From positions 1-39,105 of the forward strand of contig NZ_JAUSLG010000067.1 of NCBI RefSeq assembly GCF_030646615.1: a stretch of DNA of 39,105 nt. Reading direction: 5' to 3'. Source of the DNA: Phenylobacterium sp. GTDB taxonomy: Bacteria > Pseudomonadota > Alphaproteobacteria > Caulobacterales > Caulobacteraceae. The notes under the pieces were generated by a model. The model saw only the letters and a list, made by a program, of their open reading frames with translations, was not told the DNA's origin and searched no databases. The position numbers and the translations under genes are program-made. Positions 8,786 through 15,475 of the stretch are shown piece by piece (the first letter of the stretch is position 1; each line of letters starts with the position of its first letter).

Positions 8786-8859
8786 CCTACGAGGTGACGA
8801 GGACGGGCGCCCATATCGCGTGCGTCTCTAATGGGCTCATTGGAGACCTCTCTCGTAGG
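8786..8859. repeat. Nested inverted repeats in the Nudix-SDR intergenic gap
   Basis: An outer perfect 8-bp inverted repeat (CCTACGAG at 8786-8793 and CTCGTAGG at 8852-8859) encloses an inner hairpin, GTCTCTAATG (8824-8833) and CATTGGAGAC (8838-8847), with a 4-base loop and one mismatch. The whole gap 8731-8993 (263 bases) holds no convincing gene. It could be the scar of an insertion or a structured non-coding element; no coding or RNA family was recognised. Confidence 0.45.
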
Positions 8860-8993
8860 CGACCTCTATTGAGTCCGCTCCTGGGCGACAGCCTTCGCCA
8901 TAGAGCGCTCGCCCTAGCGCCGCCAGGCGGCCGACGAAGGCGGGATAGTGGCGGCAGCTCCGCGACCGGCTCTGCCGCCCGCCTAAGCCTCGA

Positions 8994-9752
8994 TCAGTTC
9001 AGACGCACCGAAACCCCGCCATCCACCAGCATCGGGCTTCCCGTCATGAAGGACGAGCGATTTCCCAGCAAAAACAGGGCAGCTTGTGCGATCTCGACAG
9101 CGGCGGCCATGCGCTTCATCGGGTGCAGACCGGCGACGAAAGCAAGCGTGTCGGCATCTCCTTCGCCGCCCATCGACGTGACTGTCCCGCCAGGAAGCAG
9201 GGCGTTCACGCGCACGTTTGAGGCCGCGTGGTCGGCGGCCAACGACTGGGTCAGACCGATCAGACCCGCCTTAGAGGCGGCGTATGCAGACATGCCTGGC
9301 AGGCCGGCGTTACTGAAACCCACGAAGGAGGAAGTGAAGACGATTGAGCCGCCCCCGCGCGCGGCCAGCACCGGGATCTGCGCCTTCGCCGCCAGAAACG
9401 CGCTGGTCAGATTGGTGGCGATCACGTCATGCCAGTTGTCGAACTCCATCTCGCCCGCCGGCGCCATTGTCCCAACCATTCCGGCATTGTTGAATGCCCC
9501 GGACAGTGAGCCGAAACGGTCCAGCGCCATATCTACAAGGGCCTGCGCATAACCTTCCTCTCGCACGTCGCCGGCCAGGCAGACGGCGCGCCCGCCTGCA
9601 GCCGCGATGCGATCAACGATCGCTTCGAGATTGTCTTTGCGGCGCGCCCCCAACACCAATTGGGCGCCTTCGGCGGCGAACAAGCCGGCGGCGGCCTCGC
9701 CGATCCCGCTACTCGCGCCCGTAATGATGAGAGTCTTGTCCTTCAGTTCCAT
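8994..9752 (-). CDS. SDR family NAD(P)-dependent oxidoreductase
   Basis: A 252-residue classical short-chain dehydrogenase/reductase. It has the cofactor motif TGASSGIGEAAAGLF near residue 12, NNAGMVG, the catalytic Ser in FTSSFVG, and YAASK (Tyr and Lys). An Arg pair (GARRKD) after the second strand suggests NADP(H) preference. The C-terminus (FMTGSPMLVDGGVSVRLN) is the normal SDR ending. The substrate is unknown. An AAGGA ribosome binding site precedes the ATG by 7 bases. It lies in the looser-packed 8.7-12.0 kb block with the PLP enzyme and a TetR regulator, so regulation by the TetR protein is possible. Confidence 0.9.
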   Translation of the reverse strand: MELKDKTLIITGASSGIGEAAAGLFAAEGAQLVLGARRKDNLEAIVDRIAAAGGRAVCLAGDVREEGYAQALVDMALDRFGSLSGAFNNAGMVGTMAPAGEMEFDNWHDVIATNLTSAFLAAKAQIPVLAARGGGSIVFTSSFVGFSNAGLPGMSAYAASKAGLIGLTQSLAADHAASNVRVNALLPGGTVTSMGGEGDADTLAFVAGLHPMKRMAAAVEIAQAALFLLGNRSSFMTGSPMLVDGGVSVRLN

Positions 9753-9772
9753 GGCCGATCCTTCAGCGTTGA

Positions 9773-9801
9773 CGCCGGCCCTACGTCACTGTTGGCCGGC
9801 G
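9773..9801. other. Hairpin upstream of the SDR gene, in a 292-base gap
   Basis: A perfect 8-bp stem, CGCCGGCC (9773-9780) and GGCCGGCG (9794-9801), with a 13-base loop, lies 20 bases before the SDR start on the minus strand. It has no T-run, so it could be a leader structure or an operator. The rest of the gap (9802-10044) has open frames in several directions, none of which looks like a real protein; I see no gene in it. Confidence 0.35.
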
Positions 9802-10044
9802 ACACGTGGTAGCAAGGCGCGCGGGTTGGCTCTGGCGTGTTTCGGCTGTGCATCTGCGAGGGTCTGGTGTCGCCCGCTGTCGGTCTGCTGGGAACGGACA
9901 CTCACCCCTACGCTAAGCAATGCCCGCAATGTGGCTCGAAACCCATGACAGCTTCTGGCGCCTAGTGGCTCCTGGCAGGAGTTGAACTCGTGGTCGACGC
10001 CTGAGGCCTGTGGAAGTCGGCGCCGGATTGATGGCGGCTGTAGT

Positions 10045-11076
10045 TCAACTGGCTTGGCCGTCGCCGGCCGCGGCCGCCTCAACCGCTGCGGCGATCGCCG
10101 CAACCTCACCCTCGCGAACGCCGCCGTGAAGCGCCAATCGAATCCGAGTCCGGCCGAGCGCGATGGTTCGAACCCCGTGATGGGCGAGCGTCTCGACGAA
10201 GGCGACCGCATCGCCGCGGGGCCGGTCCAGGAAGATCAGATTGGTCTCTGGCGTCTGGACCGTTGCCTCGCCAAGCCGGGCGTTGAGCGCCTCTGCGAGG
10301 GCGCGAGCCATGGCCGCGTCCGTTGCGAGCCGATCGCGCCAGCCCTTGACCGCCGCGCGCGCCGCGGCCGCGACGCCGCCCAGCGGGCGCCACCCGCCGC
10401 CGAGGGCGTCGCGCCAGCGTACGGCCTCGTCGACCGCCGACCGGGATCCGCAGAGCACCGAGCCGAGGGGCGCGCCGATCGCCTTGTTCAAGCTGATGGC
10501 CGCCGTGTCGCAGCCGGCGATCAGTCTGGACATAGGCGCATCCTGCGCGACGGCGGCGTTCCACAGGCGCGAGCCGTCGAGATGCACGGCGACGCCGGCA
10601 GCTCGACAAATGGCCCCGATTTCGGGCTGCCACCTTCGAGGCATGACCGAGCCGCCAGACAGCATGTGCGTGTTCTCCAGCCACACCAGCGCCGCATCGC
10701 CGGGTTCAAGGCGCGCCAGGAAGGCAGACACCGTCGAAGGGGAAAGATGACCGTTGTTGTCCGGCAACACGCCCGGGGCGGCTCCGGTCAGAGCTGTGGC
10801 CCGCGCCTCGACTGTCACCACATGGGCCCGAGCGGCGGAGGCCAGTTGGCCGCCCTGCGGCAGGTGCAGGCGAATGGCGATCTGGTTGGCCATGGTGCAG
10901 GTGGGAACGAACACCACAGCCTCCACGCCGAGTTCCGCCTGGAGTTCGTCCATCAGCGCGCGCTCGTCCGGGTCCTCGCCGTACTCCATTGCCGGGGCCC
11001 GCGCCGCGGCGGCCCGCACCGCAGCCGCGACGCCGGGCGGTCGTGGGCCGAGAAGATCGCTGCGCAGATCGATCAT
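10045..11076 (-). CDS. Threonine aldolase family PLP-dependent enzyme
   Basis: A 343-residue beta-eliminating-lyase-type aldolase, fold type I. It starts MIDLRSDLLG, has EYGEDP (the active-site loop), a PTCTMANQIA segment, HLDGSRLWNAA (the PLP-binding Asp), and SLNKAIGAPLGSVLCGS with the presumed Schiff-base Lys. Typical low-specificity threonine aldolases split threonine to glycine and acetaldehyde. The lysine context here (SLNKAIG rather than CLSKGLG) is somewhat divergent, so the substrate could be another beta-hydroxy amino acid. A GGAGG ribosome binding site lies 5 bases upstream. It diverges from the TetR gene across a short region with an inverted repeat, which points to control by that regulator. 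Confidence 0.88.
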   Translation of the reverse strand: MIDLRSDLLGPRPPGVAAAVRAAAARAPAMEYGEDPDERALMDELQAELGVEAVVFVPTCTMANQIAIRLHLPQGGQLASAARAHVVTVEARATALTGAAPGVLPDNNGHLSPSTVSAFLARLEPGDAALVWLENTHMLSGGSVMPRRWQPEIGAICRAAGVAVHLDGSRLWNAAVAQDAPMSRLIAGCDTAAISLNKAIGAPLGSVLCGSRSAVDEAVRWRDALGGGWRPLGGVAAAARAAVKGWRDRLATDAAMARALAEALNARLGEATVQTPETNLIFLDRPRGDAVAFVETLAHHGVRTIALGRTRIRLALHGGVREGEVAAIAAAVEAAAAGDGQAS

Positions 11077-11161
11077 GTGGCCTCCGGGCGGACCAAGCAG
11101 AGATAGCGCCGCTTTCGTTCCGGCGCGGCGTTCGGTCCGGGCGCCTGTCTAAGGTGCCATT

Positions 11162-11866
11162 ATGGATTGGATTCTAAAAATAGACTATATTCCAAATATG
11201 CAAAATGCCGTGACATCAAGCCTAAGCCTGCGCGACCGGGGAAAAGTCCGCCGGCATGCTGAGATTGTCGCCGCCGCTACCAAGCTCTGGCGCGAGCGAG
11301 GGTTCGAGAACGTCGCGTTGGCCGAAATCGCCGCCGCGGCCGAGGTGTCGCCGCAGACGGTGTACAACCTCATCGGGGGCCTGGACGCCATTTGCTTTGC
11401 GGTGATCCAGCAGGCGCTGGAGCAACTGGACGCCGTGCTGGAGGACACCTCCGCCACAGGGGTCGAATTCGCGCTCGAAGCCGCGCGCATCTCGGCTGAC
11501 CTCTACATCGCCGACGCGCGCCTCTATCGACAGCTCTTGGCGCGCGTGCCGCGGATGTTGTTCCAGGGAACGCACCTGGGTCGCGATGTGGTCCAGATCG
11601 TTATCCAGGCGGTCGCCGAAGCCCAGACCGCCAACCAGGTCTCCCCTGCTGTCGATCCGGTGCGGCTGGGGCGCGCGATCTACAGCGCCTATCTCGGCGC
11701 CCTCTACGATTGGGCGTGCGGGGACTCCGACAACGCGGGGTTCAGGGAAGAGGCGCAGATCGCCGTGCTGGCGCCCCTTGCGGCCTGCGCGACGGATGCG
11801 GCGAAGCCGGCCCTAACCGCACGCCTCTTCGACCACCTGTCCAGCACCGGCGAGAGGAGCCGATAG
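11162..11866 (+). CDS. TetR/AcrR family transcriptional regulator
   Basis: A 234-residue one-component repressor. The helix-turn-helix is VALAEIAAAAEVSPQTVYNL (about 57-76), preceded by an Arg-rich first helix; the C-terminal part is an all-helical ligand domain without obvious relatives. Two starts are possible. ATG 11162 has an AAGG 8 bases upstream, but its first 12 codons run through the inverted repeat at 11167-11195. ATG 11198 would leave the repeat as an operator upstream and gives the more usual TetR N-terminus, but lacks a clear ribosome binding site. It probably regulates itself and the divergent aldolase gene; the ligand is unknown. The 145 bases after it contain no gene I can support. 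Confidence 0.87.
   Translation: MDWILKIDYIPNMQNAVTSSLSLRDRGKVRRHAEIVAAATKLWRERGFENVALAEIAAAAEVSPQTVYNLIGGLDAICFAVIQQALEQLDAVLEDTSATGVEFALEAARISADLYIADARLYRQLLARVPRMLFQGTHLGRDVVQIVIQAVAEAQTANQVSPAVDPVRLGRAIYSAYLGALYDWACGDSDNAGFREEAQIAVLAPLAACATDAAKPALTARLFDHLSSTGERSR
11167..11195. promoter_or_regulatory. Inverted repeat, candidate TetR operator
   Basis: TTGGATTCTA (11167-11176) and TATATTCCAA (11186-11195) form an inverted repeat with 8 of 10 matched positions and a 9-base centre. The stretch is markedly AT-rich against its surroundings. It lies between the divergent aldolase and TetR genes, but overlaps the first codons of TetR if the upstream ATG is used. Confidence 0.45.
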
Positions 11867-12011
11867 CGGCGAAATGCAGCCACGGTGGTGGGACTCGCAC
11901 ACCGTTTCGCAGGCGGCACCTCGAGGCCTGTTTTCCGCCGCGGAGTTAGAGTCCGCAATTGGCGCCTAGCGAAAACCTACGTCAGCTTGGCGATGAGCGC
12001 GCAACCGCCCC

Positions 12012-14300
12012 CTACCGCCGTCGGTGCTTGCCGCCCTGGCGGGGCAGGGGCGGGCGGCCGGCCTTGCGGCGGATGCCCAGGCGCGGCCGCGGGGCGGTGG
12101 GGTCGGGGGCGGCCGGCTCGCTCAGCATCTCGAACAGCAGGCCGCCGGTGATCGGGGTGGCCTCGCGCAGGCGCACCTCGACGCTCATGCCCAGCGGCCA
12201 GCGGGTGCCGGAGCGTTCGCCGATCAGGGCGTGCATCTTCTCGTCGTGGATGAAGAATTCATCGCCCAGATTGGAGATCGGGATCAGGCCGTCGGCGCCT
12301 GTCTCGGCCAGGCGGACGAACAGGCCAAACCGGGTGACGCCGGTGATCCGGCCCAAGAAGGTCGCGCCGACCCGATCGGCCAGGAAGGCGGCCACATAGC
12401 GGTCGGTGGCGTCACGCTCGGCGGCCATGGCGCGGCGTTCGGCGTAGGTGATCTCCTCGGCGGTGCCCTTCATGTGGGAGATGTCCCAGTCGCTCAGGCC
12501 ATCGGGACCGCCGGGCAGGTTCAGGCCCAGGGCCGAGATAAGCCCCCGGTGGACGATCAGGTCGGCATAGCGGCGGATCGGCGAGGTGAAGTGGGCGTAG
12601 CGGTCCAGGTTCAGGCCGAAATGGCCGATATTGTCGGTGGAATAGTGGGCCTGCATCTGGGTGCGCAGGACCACCTCATTGACGATCTCCGCATTCGGCC
12701 CCTCCCGCGTCAGGTCCAGCAGCCGGTTGAAGCGGTCGGTGCGGGCGGCCTCGCCCTTGGACCAGTTCACCTGGATCGAGCCCAGGAATTCGGCAAGGGA
12801 GTCCAGCTTCTCGGGGCTCGGGGCATCATGGATCCGGTAGATCAGCGGGGTCCGCTTGGCCTCCAGGGTCTCGGCGGCGCAGACATTGGCCTGGATCATC
12901 ATCTCCTCGATCAGCTTGTGGGCTTCGAGGGACGGGCGGGGCGTGATCGAGGCGACCTTGCCGTCCTCGCCGATGATGATCCGGCGCTCAGAGCTTTCGA
13001 TGGCCAGCGGCGAGCGGGCCTCGCGGCCCTTCTTCATGGTCAGATAGGCCGCCCAGAGGGGCTTGAGGATCGGCTCCAGCAGCGGGCCGGCCTTGTCGTC
13101 GGGGCGGCCGTCGATGGCGTCCTGGGCCTGTTCGTAGGCCAGCTTGGCGGCCGAGCGCATCAGGCCGCGGACGAACTTGTGGCTGCGCTTGCGGCCCTGG
13201 CTGTCGAACACCATGCGCACGGCCATGCAGGCGCGGTTCTCGCCCTCCCGCAGGGAGCAGAGGCCGTTGGAGAGCCGCTCGGGCAGCATGGGTTCCACCC
13301 GGTCGGGGAAGTAGACGCTGTTGGCCTTGTCCCGGGCCTCCCGGTCCAGCGCGCCGCCGGGGCGGACATAGGCGGCCACATCGGCGATGGCGACCCAGAC
13401 GATCCAGCCGCCGGGATTGCGCGGGTCCTCGTCGGCCTGGGCGAAGACCGCATCGTCGTGGTCGCGGGCGTCGGCGGGATCGATGGTGATCAGCGGCAGG
13501 TCGCGCAGATCCTCCCGGCCGGCCAGTTCCGGCGGCCTGGCCGCTTCGGCGTCAGCCTCGGCCTCATCGGAAAAGCCTGTGGGGATGCCGTGGCTGTGGA
13601 TGGCGATCAGGCTGGCGGCCCGGGGTTCGTCCTCGCGGCCGACCACCTCCAGCACCTTGCCGCGCTTGGGACCGTGGTGGCGTTCGGCGGTCCCCACCTG
13701 GGCCAGGACCAGGTCGCCGTCCTTCAGCTGGCCGTCGTCGAAGACGATCAGGGTTTCCTTGGACTTGCGGTCCACCGGCTCGATGCGGACCTCGCGGTGA
13801 TGCTTGCGCACCACGCCCAGCACCCGGTGGGCGCTCTGGCCCAGGCGCTTGATCAGCCGGGCCTCGGTCTCGCCGGTCTCCAGGGTGACGAAGCGGACCA
13901 GCAGCCGGTCGCCCAGGCCCGGGGCGCCGGCCACCGCCTCGGCCTTGTCGGGCGCCAGGTGAACCAGCGGCGTATCCTCCGCCCCCTTGGTCAGGCGCAC
14001 CAGCAGGTCGCCGTCGGTGTCACGCTCGACCACATCGACGACGCCCACGGGGGGCAGGGATCCGGTCTCGGCCACGCCCTTGCGGCCCCGGCGGCTCAAG
14101 GTCCCGTCAGCCTGCAGTTCGCCCAGCATCTCGCGCAGGGCCCGGCGGTCGGCGCCCTTCAGGCCGAAGGTCCGGGCCAGTTCGGAGCGGTCGGTCTCGC
14201 CGGTCTCGCGGATGTGGCGCAGCAGGGTTTCGCGGTCGGGCAGGCCCGCGGGGCGGGCGGCGGCGAAGCGTTCGGACTTGGGCTTGCGAGTTTTGGCCAT
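12012..14300 (-). CDS. rnr: Ribonuclease R
   Basis: A processive 3'-5' exoribonuclease of 762 residues that degrades structured RNA. An N-terminal winged-helix part and cold-shock-like domains (to about residue 220) precede the RNB catalytic domain, whose metal-binding motif ITIDPADARDHDDAV lies at 271-285. The typical YAHFTSPIRRYADL follows near the end of the RNB domain. A C-terminal S1 domain (FLGRITGVTRFGLFVRL) and a basic tail (RRKAGRPPLPRQGGKHRRR) complete it. It lies 33 bases after the AAA ATPase gene and is the last gene of the minus-strand run from topA; AAGG sits four bases before the ATG. Confidence 0.96.
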   Translation of the reverse strand: MAKTRKPKSERFAAARPAGLPDRETLLRHIRETGETDRSELARTFGLKGADRRALREMLGELQADGTLSRRGRKGVAETGSLPPVGVVDVVERDTDGDLLVRLTKGAEDTPLVHLAPDKAEAVAGAPGLGDRLLVRFVTLETGETEARLIKRLGQSAHRVLGVVRKHHREVRIEPVDRKSKETLIVFDDGQLKDGDLVLAQVGTAERHHGPKRGKVLEVVGREDEPRAASLIAIHSHGIPTGFSDEAEADAEAARPPELAGREDLRDLPLITIDPADARDHDDAVFAQADEDPRNPGGWIVWVAIADVAAYVRPGGALDREARDKANSVYFPDRVEPMLPERLSNGLCSLREGENRACMAVRMVFDSQGRKRSHKFVRGLMRSAAKLAYEQAQDAIDGRPDDKAGPLLEPILKPLWAAYLTMKKGREARSPLAIESSERRIIIGEDGKVASITPRPSLEAHKLIEEMMIQANVCAAETLEAKRTPLIYRIHDAPSPEKLDSLAEFLGSIQVNWSKGEAARTDRFNRLLDLTREGPNAEIVNEVVLRTQMQAHYSTDNIGHFGLNLDRYAHFTSPIRRYADLIVHRGLISALGLNLPGGPDGLSDWDISHMKGTAEEITYAERRAMAAERDATDRYVAAFLADRVGATFLGRITGVTRFGLFVRLAETGADGLIPISNLGDEFFIHDEKMHALIGERSGTRWPLGMSVEVRLREATPITGGLLFEMLSEPAAPDPTAPRPRLGIRRKAGRPPLPRQGGKHRRR

Positions 14301-14333
14301 GGCGCCTTGTAACGCGGGAATCGCCCGTGCGCT

Positions 14334-15470
14334 TCAGTCGTCCTCGTCGCGGAAGGCGCCGAACAGGGTCAGGCCCTCGATGGTCGTGGCCCCATCGACC
14401 TTACGCACGGTGCGCACCGCCCCGTGGTCGGCCAGGGCCGCGGCCAGACGTTCGGAGTGGGTGACCAGCCAGACCTGTGAGCGCTCGGCCGCCTTGGCGA
14501 TCAGACCGGCCAGGGGCTCCATCAGGTCGGGATGCAGGCTGGCCTCGGGCTCGTTGAGCGCGATGAAGGGCGGCAGGCGGTAGGCCAGTAGGGCGCCGGC
14601 CAGGGCGAGAAAGCGAAGGGTGCCGTCCGAGAGTTCGGCCGGCTCGAACACCCGGCCTTCGAACTCCGGCAGGCGCAGGCCGAAGGTGGCGGTCCGTTCC
14701 GGAAAGGGGAGGCTGAGCACCGCGCCAGGAAAGGCGCTGGCCACCGCCTCGTCCAGGTCGAGCCGATCCTGCCGGACATGGGCCAGGGTGGCGAAGACCG
14801 CCGCCAGGTTGGACCCGTCCGAGGCCAGCGTCGGGGCGGCCACGGCTACGCAGGGACGGCGAAGGGGGGAGCCCGCGTCGGTGCGGACATCGTGATAGAA
14901 CCGCCATTCCAGCAGGGTTCGCCGCACGGCGTCGAGTTCCGGATAGCGGCCAGGATCCTCCAGTCGCCCCAGCAGGGTTTCGGAGGAGAGCAGGTCGATG
15001 TCGACCTCGGCCGGCCGGCCCTCGGCGTCTCTCGCCATCACCGAAGCGTTGCGGCGCTCCACCAGGCGCGAGCGGCGCTGGCCAGACAGATAGGTCAGGG
15101 TTTCCAGCTTGACCTGGGGCTCCAGGTCGAAGGCCGCGGCGGTCACCCTCTGCGGGAAGCCGACCTCCACCTCGTAGCGAAAGGCGCTGTCGCGGGCGCC
15201 AGGCGCCGCCAGGGTGACCGACAGGGCAATCCGCGCCGGGTCGCGGGCCTTTCGCGCGCCGGCCCACATGGCGAGGTCGAGCCCCTCGGCGGCCAGCCGC
15301 GCGCCGAGCTGGTTCTGGGCGGCGGCCTGCAGCAGGTCCAGGGCCCGGTAGAGATTGGACTTGCCGACCCCGTTGGCGCCCACGAACACGTCGAGCCGCG
15401 ACATCGGATAGGTGATCTTCTGCAGCGACCGGTAGCCCGAGGCCGAGAAATCGCGGACCGGCAGATCCAT
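14334..15470 (-). CDS. AAA family ATPase (ABC/SMC-like, AAA_21 type)
   Basis: A 378-residue ABC-type ATPase related to RecF and OLD-like proteins. The Walker A is FVGANGVGKSN (29-39), the signature-like LSDGTLRFLALAG and Walker B FIALNEPEASLHPDL come late, and WLVTHSERLA is the switch histidine. There is no Toprim domain, so it is not a full OLD nuclease, and the insert between Walker A and the signature is too short for SMC coiled coils. The function is unknown. It sits between topA (5 bases away) and rnr (33 bases) on the same strand, so it is probably cotranscribed with both. Confidence 0.85.
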   Translation of the reverse strand: MDLPVRDFSASGYRSLQKITYPMSRLDVFVGANGVGKSNLYRALDLLQAAAQNQLGARLAAEGLDLAMWAGARKARDPARIALSVTLAAPGARDSAFRYEVEVGFPQRVTAAAFDLEPQVKLETLTYLSGQRRSRLVERRNASVMARDAEGRPAEVDIDLLSSETLLGRLEDPGRYPELDAVRRTLLEWRFYHDVRTDAGSPLRRPCVAVAAPTLASDGSNLAAVFATLAHVRQDRLDLDEAVASAFPGAVLSLPFPERTATFGLRLPEFEGRVFEPAELSDGTLRFLALAGALLAYRLPPFIALNEPEASLHPDLMEPLAGLIAKAAERSQVWLVTHSERLAAALADHGAVRTVRKVDGATTIEGLTLFGAFRDEDD

Positions 15471-15475
15471 GGCCC

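Noticed and set aside
9966..10015. A tRNA-like T-arm (GGAGTTGAACTC) on the minus strand, with a similar GGGACTCGCACACC near 11890
   Set aside because: No matching anticodon stem, D-arm or acceptor stem can be built around either, so I do not call a tRNA or an attachment site.
12024..14312. A 762-codon plus-strand open frame opposite rnr, and similar long antisense frames (15758-17368, 29376-30932, 31365-32735)
   Set aside because: They mirror real genes codon by codon in GC-rich DNA, are Gly/Ala/Gln/His-rich, and show no family motif.
14334..15470. The ATPase as an OLD-family or Gabija-type defence protein
   Set aside because: There is no Toprim nuclease domain and no helicase partner beside it; the neighbours are core genes.
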